Assembly (NCBI GenBank): GCA_022495995.1
Contig: JAFEMH010002330.1
Location: forward strand, 62,001 to 126,000
Reading direction: 5' to 3'
Source of the DNA: Adenophora triphylla var. japonica
Lineage: Eukaryota; Streptophyta; Magnoliopsida; Asterales; Campanulaceae
DNA length: 64,000 nucleotides
The position numbers and the translations under genes are program-made. Positions 22,389 through 32,287 of this stretch are shown in pieces (within the stretch, counting starts at the first letter, position 1; each line of letters starts with the position of its first letter). The notes beneath the pieces were generated by a model that was not told the DNA's origin, made no database searches, and saw nothing but the letters and a program-made list of their open reading frames with translations.

Positions 22389-23023
22389 CTGTAAAGCCCA
22401 AGGCATATATCTAAGTATAAAATCAGGAGAAAATTATTTGCATTGATAACCTTTTCAAAGATAAAAGTTGAAAGTGAAAATCCATGATCTATGTCACGTC
22501 TAAAATTGGATATTCATAGGCAAAAAGATAAGGACTGATATTTTCCCTAAGTATCTTTGAGAATGGTTCTGAAAGCTCCTTGTTAAGTGTATTTTCACTT
22601 TTTTTTTCCAATGGTATGGTCTTTGCATCATCTGCGGTCTACATCTTAATTCATCCTTCCAGAAACTAAAGAGCAACCCTAGACAATCAGGTGAATAATA
22701 TATTTTGTTTCTCGAGGAAGTTTATTTTGTCAAATAGAGTACATTACATATTTTAAATTTTTAACTGACCTAAAAGTGAATACTCAATAATATCGAACAG
22801 TAAAAGGGAAAACAAAAATATGATGGTTTAGGTTGCTATAAAATTGAAACAGGTTGAGTTGCTCCTCAACTAATTGCATAAACTTGAGAAAGTCCAACAA
22901 TAGGCTTTGAAAAAATTTCCTTCTCATAAGAAGTAATTTCTGAACAGGTCACTTGACAGTTTATTTTCAAGCTAAGCCCACTGCTTCAATCAGATACATA
23001 CTCCTTATACCTTATGGTTGGAC

Positions 23024-23225
23024 TAATTAACTTCAAAACTTTTAAGAATTTGAACATTAAACTCAATTCAGATATTTAATACTCGTAGTTATCCTAATAA
23101 ACTACAATCAAAATAGCCATAAATTTCTCCAAAATAAAATGAACAAAGATGGAGCAAAAAGAGGTGGATTGGACTCACTTGGTCATAAAACTGAAGTGAT
23201 TGTGCCAAACGGCTTTCTTGTCTCT
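23024..23225. repeat. 202-bp direct repeat in H1, copy 1
   Basis: This copy is nearly identical to 24146-24347. It contains an exon end, a splice donor and intron sequence. The copy here is fused to NAA15 exon sequence. Confidence 0.9.
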
Positions 23226-23746
23226 AAAGAATCAGTTGAGTGCTTCTGAAGCAGCTTTAAGTACTTTATAGCCTCCATTAGAGGATCTTCAACCTACAGC
23301 AGTAAATATACCCACATGAAAATGTTTTTGTTCTCACAGAACCCAAAGACAGTAAGTCTGACAAGGACAACAGAAACTTGAAAGAAGGGAGGGACTTTTT
23401 TTATTCAGACATGGGAAACAGGTCAACCTGCAATAACTTCTCTCCATTCGGATCCTGATCTACGGCTTGACATTTCGTTTTCCAGATTTAGAAACACTGC
23501 TGACGGTTGATTCCTCACTTTTAACTTCTGCCTCCTAAGAAACAATAAAAACAATTGCAGGTCATAGAGGAAAATTGTATAAACATTCTTTCTCTTGAAA
23601 TAAAAATGCAATGATGAATACTTTCTTAGCTCGTGCTTCGGTGTTTTTGCCTCATTTTCTTTTTCTGGGAAGCGGGCAATTTTGCCATTTCATCATCCTC
23701 CTCAGCAGAAGATTTTGGAGGAGAGTCATAAAGCTTAATGTAGCAT
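23179..23746 (-). pseudogene. NAA15: Captured NAA15 (NatA auxiliary subunit) exons in Helitron H1
   Basis: NAA15 is the ribosome-anchoring auxiliary subunit of the NatA N-terminal acetyltransferase. Three consecutive exons are present on the minus strand. Exon 23746-23622 reads CYIKLYDSPPKSSAEEDDEM and ends RAKK after a small frame-breaking deletion. Exon 23534-23428 reads SKSGKRNVKP, then, after a one-base loss, DQDPNGEKLLQ. Exon 23293 onward reads VEDPLMEAIKYLKLLQKHS. Splice borders are kept. The last exon is fused after DSLET to part of another gene's exon and runs into a stop. The peptides match the conserved stretch around residues 600-700 of plant NAA15 as I remember it. The frame breaks show it is a relic. 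Confidence 0.85.
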
Positions 23747-24145
23747 CTGCAACCCAATGTTGATAATCAAAAAATGCAATTCCAGAAGACAGTGAACTAT
23801 ATGATGCTAAGAGAGAAAACAAGCTAACTGAGATGGCATATGCACTTATTTTGTACTCCCTCAGTTTCAGTTCTATTGTCAACCAAACAAAAATTCATTT
23901 GATGACTCATCATAAATGCTTTCTCTAAAGTTTATAATTCCATCTAAACCCTTTATAGCCCACTTGTATTGAATAAAAAAGGGTAACCACAAAGTGTGGG
24001 GTCCGGGGAAGGGTCGAGCCCAAATGGGCTTAATGTAGACAACCTTCCCTCGCATTCAAAAGCAAGAGCCTCTAGCACCGAGTACTATTAATATTTGGTT
24101 TATCTTAGACACTTGACTAACTTAGAGGTATAATGAGAAACTAAA

Positions 24146-24347
24146 TAATTAACTTCAAAACTTTTAAGAATTTGAACATTAAACTCAATTCAGATATTTA
24201 ATACTCGTAGTTATCCTAATAAACTAAAATCAAAATAGACATAAATTTCTCCAAAATAAAATGAACAAAGATGGAGCAAAAAGAGGTGGATTGGACTCAC
24301 TTGGTCATAAAACTGAAGTGATTGTGCCAAACGGCTTTCTTGTCTCT
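24146..24347. repeat. 202-bp direct repeat in H1, copy 2
   Basis: This copy is nearly identical to 23024-23225. Here it continues into an intact first exon (24301-24390), so it is probably the original copy. Confidence 0.9.
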
Positions 24348-24390
24348 CACCTGCTTCGGCTAGTTTCATCACAATCTCCCCCGTTGCCAT
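24301..24390 (-). pseudogene. Captured first exon of an unidentified gene in H1
   Basis: An ATG exon of exactly 30 codons reads MATGEIVMKLAEAGERQESR and ends at a GTGAGT donor. Upstream on the minus strand (24391 to about 24900) is a CT-rich, promoter-leader-like stretch, so the Helitron seems to have copied the start of a gene with its 5' untranslated region. Downstream in the Helitron are the NAA15 exons. A chimeric transcript starting here is possible. I do not recognise the parent gene. Confidence 0.5.
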
Positions 24391-24932
24391 TGTTTTCGAT
24401 TAGATCTGTAAAAGACGAATTTTAGACGATTTCAGTTCACTGTAATGTGGGATTTTGAGAGAGTATTTAAAACGTAAGAGGAGAGAGAAGCAATTGATGT
24501 TGCCGGAGAAAATGGAGGAGGTGAAATGACTGAAAGTGAACATCTAGGTTTTAAAACTTTTAGTATTTTAGACAGAGAAGGTCGGAGGGAGGGTGAGCGA
24601 AGATATCGATGGGTCTCTCAAGTCGTCACTGAAAATATGGCCAGGAACGATGGCCGGGAACGATGGTTGAAATCGATGAAGGCCAAGGTGAAGATGTCGA
24701 TGGGATGGTCGGCGGTAGTAGAGAGAGTTTAAGAGAGAGAGTGATAGAGAGAGAAGGAAAGTGGGTAATGAGGGAGCAAAGAGATCGAGAGAAGAAAAAA
24801 CTGAATACAAAAGGACGCTTATCGTGTACGCTGTGTAATTACGAAAATGACAGAACATCAAATTACTTATCTCTGCCCTTAATTTGAGCGGGAAAATGAG
24901 TGCTTGCACTTGCCTCATTATATAGTTATAGA

Positions 24933-26417
24933 TTAGACACTAAAATACTTCTTCAAGATTGATAGAATTTGATAAACACTATGGCTGATTTACAAAGCTT
25001 GGATCGGACAGAATGTTTGACTAGCTACAAAATTTTGAATAACATTTAAAATAAAAGGAGAAGTAATTTTAGGACTCAAACAATAAGATGTCAATCAAAG
25101 CAAAATGATTTAGAATTTAAAATCATATAGATAGAAACCAATTGAAGTAAACAAAAGTAGTATGTATTTTAGAATCACAAAGTTTAAACAATAACGTTGA
25201 GACCAAATTAAATAAATTATAAAATAATTCAGTTAAGCAAATTTAAATAAAATAAATTTTTAGCAGATAAATATTTAAATTGTAGAACAATCAAAGACAA
25301 ACCAAACAAGCAATAATGGAAGCATAGACAGAAAAAAAATATAATTAGAAAAAAAAGAAGCTAAATTATAAGAAGTAAAGAAAAACTTATCGAATCGCCC
25401 GATAAATGTACTAGCGTTAAAAAAGTATTGCCCTTGTACTTACGGGTGCACTGCATACGAGATTGCAACAATCTAATTTCAGGATGATTCGATTGCAAAA
25501 CCGTAACGGGTGCACTTCTTTTTCAATTTAATTCGACTACTTCTAAATATCAGTAGGTAATGAGGAGCTTTTACTTAATATTTGCGGAGGAAGATCAATG
25601 GATCAGAAAGTTGAATTTTTCGTGTGTCTTTCCTAACCAACCACTATGGCCTAATATATACACCCATTTTCCAAACTTGTTAACTATACACCTATTGGCC
25701 ATGGTAGTTCAAAGAATAATGGGTTATCCCATTATGTTCGCCTGGTTGAATGAATGAGTCAACTTAGGAATGAGTAATTCCACTTCATTTGAAATCACCA
25801 TCCAATCACGTTTAACTAAAAATTTTTGACTTGGTCAAAACTTTGTTCCACTTGGTCTATAACAATTACATGGACCTAAATAAATTTATTTATCTCTTAT
25901 AATATGTAGCAAAGATTATAACTATAAATTTATTTATCCAATATAAAACCGTCAAACAACTTTGAATTTCAACTATAAATTGACATTCACTTATAAAAGA
26001 CCGTTTGAGTGAATATAACACATTTATAAAGTTTCACTTTAATATATTTATTCATGACCATATATATAAAGGACCAATTATATAACATAACGATACCGTA
26101 TTTCATTTTTCAACGTGAATTCGGGATGGTTCACTTGCAATAGAGGTGGAGAAAGGGACGCCTATATGGGAGGGACAGATTGGCCATGCCAATTGCTTTC
26201 GAAAATGATTGTTATATCAACAGTCAATTCAAATTGAGATTTGGGGTGATTTTTGAGTTGGTTTTTAGAGAGAGAAAAGGAGATAGCGGTGGCGTGCGTG
26301 GACGCCGTGGAGGCAGTGACGAAGCCACATTTGACTATTGACTCCGAGGGGTCGTTCAAACCCTATTCAATTTTAAAATTGTCAATTTTAACATTATTAA
26401 TTTTTTAGAAAATGATA
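24933..26417 (-). other. 5' part of copia C (leader and probable LTR), AT-rich
   Basis: After removal of H1 this sequence continues upstream of copia gag on the minus strand. It has no open frame of note. A TATATA promoter-like site on the minus strand lies near 25655-25665. The region is probably the leader and LTR of C, but I cannot place TG...CA ends or a second LTR, so this is inference. Confidence 0.4.
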
Positions 26418-28489
26418 TCTATAAATATATTAAAGCAAAGTTGTTCTTAAATTTGACAAGTTGAAGCCCAAAAATATCACTATCAAGTTGTTGAAAATAG
26501 AAGCCTTGATCGGTTTTCAAGAGTGAATAATCAATTTCTTTTTTAAGGAAGAGTGAGTAATTAATGTCTATTATGAATATGCCTTTGAAAACCACATATT
26601 ATGATTATTAATAATAATTTTAAATTTATGATATTAAAAGTACTACTAATGGTTGTAAAATAATTATCCGTTCATATTTTTAAACTGAAACCATTTCTTA
26701 TTACCTATAAATTTTATTAGTATTCAAATTGGTATACCAAAATTCTCTCAATAAAAATATCATACTTTCTTTGAAAAAAATAGAAATACTAAATTTATTT
26801 TTTATTTCAAATAAATCTATTTTTTACTCAAACTTAAAAATATTAATAACATTTTTTTTGAAAGGAAAATATTAATTACATTAGGATCAAAAGGTGCAAT
26901 TTAATTGTATACCATCTATAAATATATTAAAGCAAAGTTGTTCCTAAATTTGGCAAGTTGGAGCCCAAAAATGTCACTATCAAGTTGTTGAATCTATAAA
27001 TATATTAAAGCAAAGCCGTTCCTAAATTTAGCAAGTTGGAGCCCAAAAATGTCACTATCAAATTGTTGAAAATAGAAGACTTGGCCGATTTTCAAGAGTG
27101 GATAATCAATTTTTTTTTAAGGAAGAGTGAGTAGTTAATGTCTATTATGATTATGCCTTTGAAAATCACATATTTTGATTATTAATAAGAATTATAAATT
27201 TATGATATTAAAAGTACTACTAATGGTTGTAAAATAATTATCTGTTCATATTTTTAAACCAAAACCATTTCTAATTACCTATAAATTTTATTAGTATTCA
27301 AATTGGTATACCAAAATTCTCTCAATAAAAATGTCATACTTTCTTTGAAAAAATAGAAATACTAAATTTATTTTTTATTTCAAATAAATCTATTTTTTAC
27401 TCAAACTTAAAAATATTAATAACCTTTTGTTTTGAAAGGAAAATATTAATTACATTAGGATCAAAAGGTGCAATTTAATTGTATACCATCTATAAATATA
27501 TTAAAGCAAAGTCGTTCCTAAATTTGACAAGTTGGAGCCCAAAAATGTCACTATCAAGTTGTTGAAAATAGAAGCCTTGGTCGGTTTCCAAGAATGGATA
27601 ATCAATTTCTTTTTTAAGGAAGAGTGAGTAATTAATGTCTATTATGAATATGCCTTTGAAAACCACATATTATGATTATTAATAAGAATTATAAATTTAT
27701 GATATTAAAAGTACTACTAATGGTTGTAAAATAATTATCCGTTCATATTTTTAAACTGAAACCATTTCTTATTACCTATAAATTTTATTAGTATTCAAAT
27801 TGGTATACCAAAATTCTCGCAATAAAAATGTCATACTTTCTTTGAAAAAAAAATAAAAATACTAAATTTATTTTTTATTTCTAATAAATCTATTTTATAC
27901 TCAAAACTTAAAAATATTAATAACATTTTGTTTTGAAAGGAAAATATTAATTACATTAGGATCAAAAGGTGCAATTTAATTGTATACCATCTATAAATAT
28001 ATTAAAGCAAATTCATTTCTAAATTTGGCAAGTTGAAGTCCAAAAATGTCACTATCAAGTTGATGAAAATAGAAGCCTTGGCCCATTTCCAAGAGTGGGT
28101 AATCAATTTCTTTTTTAAGGAAGAGTGAGTAACTAATGTCTATTACGATTATACCTTTGAAAACCACATATTATGATTATTAATAAGAATTATAAATTTA
28201 TGATATTAAAATTACTACTAATGGTTGTAAACTAATTATCCGTTCATATTTTAGAACCGAAATCATTTCTTAATATCTATAAATTTTATTAGTATTCAAA
28301 TTGGTATACCGAAATTCTCTCAATAAAAATGTCATACTTTCTTTGAAAAAATAGAAATACTAAATTTATTTTTTATTTCAAATAAATCTATTTTTTACTC
28401 AAACTTAAAAATATTAATAACCTTTTGTTTTGAAAGGAAAATATTAATTACATTAGGATCAAAATGTGCAATTTAATTGTATACCATAT
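26418..28489 (+). repeat. About 500-bp tandem repeat made of Helitron 5' ends
   Basis: Units start at 26418, 26915, 26993, 27489 and 27990 with the same TCTATAAATATATTAAAGC word. Four are about 497-501 bp and one (26915-26992) is only 78 bp. Each unit ends GTATACCA before the next TCTATAAA. Identity between units looks above 90%. The repeated unit is exactly what follows the putative Helitron 5' terminus. Confidence 0.92.
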
Positions 28490-28709
28490 TATTAATAAAA
28501 TATTGCTATTATTTTTAAATATATAAAATAATTTGTTAATTTATATCAAATTGTGTTTTATTAATAATATAGTTTTTTTTTTAATATTGATAGTTTAATT
28601 ACTTTTTATCATCATTAAGAAGCACAATGACAGTAGAGTTCTAATTCCTAGAATGTCATTAACTCCATCTGACTCCAAAATTCATTTCAGGTTTGAACGT
28701 CGTTAGTTC

Positions 28710-28949
28710 TTGATCATGGTATCGTATGCAATGTCAATCAATAAGAGTCAGGGCCAATTGTTACAAACAGTGGGGGTGCTTTTGAAGAAATCAGTCTTCA
28801 GTCATGGACAACTTTATGTTGTACTATCGAGCGTAACTAATCCGAAAGGTCTTCATATCTCGATACCCACAAATAAAGCTGATGAGTCATCGTGTACTAG
28901 AGTCACTATGAACGTTGTGTTTAAGGAAGTTTTCAAAATGTATAATTGA
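28710..28949 (+). pseudogene. C-terminal fragment of Helitron PIF1-type helicase
   Basis: The Rep-helicase of Helitrons nicks, copies and unwinds the element. This 79-residue piece has AMSINKSQGQ, helicase motif V, and FSHGQLYVVLSSVTNPKGL, motif VI. In active helicases motif VI usually reads YVALSRVT; here the arginine position holds Ser, which would abolish ATP hydrolysis coupling. It ends with a TGA about 85 bp before the Helitron 3' end, the normal position for the helicase end. Upstream helicase motifs and the Rep domain are absent. Confidence 0.85.
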
Positions 28950-29034
28950 TATTCAGGTTTTTGTACTTCAATTCAATGTTCCGGTCAATTTTGGCAACAT
29001 AAAATCGTCGTGCATCGCACGGGTTTGCTGCTAG

Positions 29035-29760
29035 TTTTACTACTAAAAATGATGAATTTATACATTTTGATCCCCTTAATTTTTAGAAAAATTTGCACTA
29101 AATTATTTTTTTGCCCCCCTTGAATACTAAATTTGTATATATCAATTATATAAATTATTCCAATAGCAATCTTGATCCTATTTACAAAAAAATTTCGATT
29201 CGCCAATGGATGGAGGGGATGAACCATAGTGGTGGAGTATAGTGGCGGCGATACTGCAAAAGGAGAGTGAGGGAGAGGGATGGGAGGTGAGATGGTTTGG
29301 TTTAAAATGGGGGATTTGTTTGGTTGAAGCTTCCAATTTATGCATTCCTCCGTTAAAAATGGTGGGATAGAGAAGAGAAAGATGAAGTAAGAAGATGAAA
29401 TGAGGCTGTCATTTTATTTTGACAATTTTGCCCATTTAAAAAGTTGTCATGCCTAATTAAATAGCGAATTTCGAATGACATTAGTTATAAGTATTAAATA
29501 TGTGGGCAGTTTCTATATTAATTATGCAATAAAAATGACTTTGGATTTTATATCCGTCCAACCTGGATAGTTGAGGTATTTTAATTTTTTGTTGTTGTTG
29601 CATTTTTGCCTTTTATTTTAGGGGAAATTACCGTTGGATACTTCACCCAAATGAAAAGATCAATTTAAACAAGGATTTTGAAATTTAATCAACTGTCCGA
29701 CATTATAATCAAAATTTCACCTATTCCTTCGATACCCAAACTATCCCTTACCTAAAAATA
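29035..29760. other. AT-rich stretch without recognised gene
   Basis: I see no convincing coding region, TE terminus or RNA gene. The segment lies between Helitron H2 and the OXLD1-like gene. Its right part may be promoter sequence for that gene. Confidence 0.3.
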
Positions 29761-29764
29761 AAAT

Positions 29765-29769
<5 letters not shown>

Positions 29770-29812
<43 letters not shown>
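29770..29812. repeat. (CT)n microsatellite in a probable 5' leader
   Basis: About 20 CT dinucleotides lie about 330 bp upstream of the OXLD1-like start codon. CT-rich tracts are common in plant 5' untranslated leaders. Confidence 0.9.
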
Positions 29813-29818
<6 letters not shown>

Positions 29819-29920
29819 TCTCTCACTTTCTCTCTCTACCATCCCTTCCGGCGACCCTTCTCCTTCTTCTCCAGCAACTCTTCCCTCCCTTCGGGCGACC
29901 TCCTCGCCGTCTCTCCCTCC

Positions 29921-30667
29921 ACCTTCTTCACTGAAAAAGCACTGTACAGTTCCAACACCATATCCAAATCATTCAACAAATTCTCCTGTTCTTTCAACAA
30001 ATTATCCGACTGAAACCCACTGGCGGTGTCAGTTTCACCGTGATGGATCTCGATTGGCGATGAGACATTTGACTTTTCAATGAATCTCTCACAATTGATT
30101 TATCAATTCTCTCAACAGATCTCAATTTCCGCATTTCATCATGTCCGATCAAGCCAAGGAAAAAGATCTATCAATTCAAGTATCAAAATCAACGATGACT
30201 ACAAAGAAAGAGCCGAAAAAATCTGAGCCGATTTCGCCTCCGCCGGAGAAGTCGTTGCCCGGAGATTGCTGTGGAAGCGGATGTGTACGGTGCATGTGGG
30301 ATATATATTATGAGGAGCTTGAAGAATACAATAATCTTCTCAAAAGCAAATCTAAGCCTATTGCTAATCCCAAATCTTCTTGATTGTTGGACCATTTAAC
30401 TCTACTTATCTGTTGTATTATCTTCATCTTCAATCAATGATTCACGCTCCACAGTGAACTCCACGACGAAGGCGATGATTTGCATTTAGGGAATCAAATT
30501 CTCTTACTAGACTTTTGTTATATAATTTATTTTGAGTATTTTTGGTGTATAATGGAGAACAGCAAAAGGATTTTTCAATGATTATTTTCTGCTATTTGTT
30601 TGCTTTTTTAATTCTTCCATCTCCTAATACCTTCACCTTTACCTTCTTCACTGAAAAAGCACCGTAC
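29921..30667. repeat. 27-bp direct repeats flanking the OXLD1-like gene
   Basis: The 27-base word starting ACCTTCTTCACTGAAAAAGC occurs at 29921-29947 and again at 30641-30667 with one mismatch, 720 bp apart. The OXLD1-like open frame lies between them. A segmental duplication or insertion joint would explain this. Confidence 0.8.
30141..30383 (+). CDS. OXLD1-type oxidoreductase-like domain protein (80 aa)
   Basis: The ATG at 30141 opens an 80-residue intronless frame ending TGA. The N-terminal half is Lys/Ser-rich. The C-terminal half holds the Oxidored-like signature: PPPEKSLPGDCCGSGCVRC, then MWDIYYEELEEYN. The cysteine pattern C-C-x3-C-x2-C plus W-x2-Y-Y-x2-E-L-x2-Y matches the family. 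The function is not well known; the human relative OXLD1 is mitochondrial. A CT-rich leader and TATA-poor upstream region precede it, and an AT-rich 3' region follows. The frame is intact, and no TE termini bracket it tightly. It is the best candidate host gene in the window. It could also be a retrocopy or partial copy, given the flanking direct repeats. Confidence 0.8.
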   Translation: MSDQAKEKDLSIQVSKSTMTTKKEPKKSEPISPPPEKSLPGDCCGSGCVRCMWDIYYEELEEYNNLLKSKSKPIANPKSS

Positions 30668-30889
30668 TTAATAAAAACAATCGTAAACTTAACTAAAAAT
30701 AACTATGAACTTAATAAAAATATGTTAGTATGTGTTATCAATATCTATACATGTGATTCGTTAATACACAAAAAAACCCTATCGATTTGATTTATAGGAC
30801 GGAAGTGTCATGAGTTGAATATATATTTTCAATTTTGATTTATCGTTCGAGGTTTTCATTAAAAAAAACAAAAATAGAGGCAATAAAAG
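30384..30889. other. 3' flank of the OXLD1-like gene
   Basis: AT-rich, with no gene seen. The first about 150 bp may be the 3' untranslated region. The open frame at 30542-30790 has no domain. Confidence 0.35.
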
Positions 30890-31345
30890 ACTAAAAAAAC
30901 TGTGAACTTAAGTAAAAACAACTGTGAACATAACAAATATGTCAAATAATCTCATAAAATTGCAAAAATAGAGGACTATAAAGGACTAAAACAACAGTGA
31001 ACTTAACAGAAAACAACAGTGAACTTAAGTAAAAACAACTGTGAACATAACAAATATGTCAAATAATCTCATAAAATTGCAAAAAATAGAGACCATAAAG
31101 GACTAAAACATCAATGAACTTAACAAAAACAACAGTGAACTTAAGTAAAAACAACTCTGAACATAACAACTATGTCAAATAATCTCATAAAATTGTAAAA
31201 GGTCATAAATGACTAAAACAACTGTGAACTTAACAAAAAACAACAATGAACTTAACAAATATATCAAATAATCTCATAAAATTTCAAAAATAAAGGCTAT
31301 AAAATACTAAAAATAATTGTGAACTTAACCAAAACAACTGTAAAC
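30890..31345. repeat. About 110-120-bp AT-rich tandem repeat
   Basis: Roughly four decayed units contain the phrases AACTGTGAACTTAA and CAAATATGTCAAATAATCTC, followed by ATAAAATTGCAAAAATAGAG. It has no coding capacity. Confidence 0.8.
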
Positions 31346-31487
31346 TTAATTAAAAACAAATGTGAATTAAGTAATAATTTTTGATTAATTTAATTATTTC
31401 AATAAAAATATAAAACATGTTATTGTTACACCATTATAAATATTATCAATAACAATTTTTAAAAATATAAAACATGCTTGTTACATA

Positions 31488-31731
31488 CTCCCTATGTTTC
31501 AATTCACTTGATAATAAAAATTTTTAAACAAGAATTAAAGAAAATTAGAGAAGATAAATAATGAAAAGAGATGTTATGAGTAGAAAAAGAAAAATACGAG
31601 AAAGAATGAGTTTCGAGAATAGTAATTTGATTGATATTATGAGTATAAAAAATTTCCATTTTAAATAATGCTAAATATAATAGAACAGATCAAAATAAAA
31701 ATTAGTTACAAATGAAATAGAATGGAAGGGG
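31488..31731. mobile_element. Stowaway-like MITE (Tc1/mariner)
   Basis: It begins CTCCCTATGTTTCAATTC and ends with a partly matching inverted copy (GGAAGGGG), flanked by TA on both sides (31486-31487, 31732-31733). The length is 244 bp. The left end resembles the Stowaway consensus. The inverted repeats are imperfect, so it is an old copy. Confidence 0.65.
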
Positions 31732-31757
31732 TAATTTTGGATGCCATTAGCTCTGTG

Positions 31758-32147
31758 TAGGGATGACCAAAATCGGTTTCGGGCCCGGTTTCGGTTCGGA
31801 ACCGTCGATTCTGGTTCGGAAAATGTATGACCCTTAACCGGCCCGGATTGCTCACGGTTCCGGTTAATCCGGTTCCGGTTTTCTCCCCGGTTCGTCCGAT
31901 TTCGGGCTTTTTCCGGTCCGGTTCCGGTCCGGTTCTATTGAAAAACAATGAATTTTCGTCCGGTTTCGGGCTTTTTCCGGTCCGGTTCACCATTTTGGTG
32001 ACCCTTAACCGGCCCCTCTCCAAACCGGTTCCGATTACCCCGGTTCCGGTTTTCGTGACGGTTCATGGCGGTTTCAGACTTTTCCAATTCGGTTCCGATC
32101 CAATTTTCCGATTTCGATCCGATTCCGATCCGATTTGGCCATCCCTA
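31758..32147. mobile_element. hAT-type MITE rich in CCGGTTCCGG
   Basis: It begins TAGGGATGACC and ends GGCCATCCCTA, so the ends are inverted repeats. An 8-bp target duplication, GCTCTGTG and GCTCTATG with one mismatch, flanks it at 31750-31757 and 32148-32155. The interior is unusually CG-rich and built from CCGGTTCCGG-type words in both orientations. It has no coding capacity; the open frames in it are compositional. Confidence 0.85.
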
Positions 32148-32287
32148 GCTCTATGGCTCGGTGATGCATTTAATTTGGTGGTTCAATGAATAAGTTAATA
32201 TTTTGAAAATAACATTTAAAAGTCAATTCACCACATTTTAGTATTGATTTTATTGGACGATCATAGTGTGATTGAAATTGTCACTAA

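Larger units (their letters stand above)
20387..24932 (-). mobile_element. Element H1: Helitron with captured host-gene exons
   Basis: On the minus strand it starts TCTATAACTATATAATG at 24932, after an A. It ends with a hairpin (CCGTGCGTT and AACGCACGG arms), eight bases, then CTAG at 20387, followed by T. TC at the 5' end, a hairpin before CTRR, and insertion between A and T are the Helitron hallmarks. Joining the flanks restores the copia C sequence ...gattaa|ttagacac.... The 4.5-kb body has no Rep or helicase but carries exons of NAA15 and at least two further genes in the Helitron sense, so it is non-autonomous. Its 5' end matches 16 of 17 bases with Helitron G. Confidence 0.88.
26418..29034 (+). 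mobile_element. Element H2: Helitron with tandemly repeated 5' end and helicase remnant
   Basis: It starts TCTATAAATATATTAAAGC after an A (26417|26418). It ends with a CGTGC-ATC-GCACG hairpin and CTAG at 29031-29034, followed by T. The first about 500 bp are repeated in tandem, and a fragment of the PIF1-type helicase lies near the 3' end at 28710-28949. Most of Rep-helicase is missing, so it is a defective derivative. It inserted in AT-rich sequence to the right of copia C. Confidence 0.75.

Noticed and set aside
23854..24120. CTCCCTCAGTTTCAGTTC resembling a Stowaway MITE end in H1
   Set aside because: No matching inverted end or TA-flanked right border was found.
31706..32189. Open frames on both strands of about 100-120 codons
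   Set aside because: They lie inside the hAT MITE and reflect its CCGGTT repeats.
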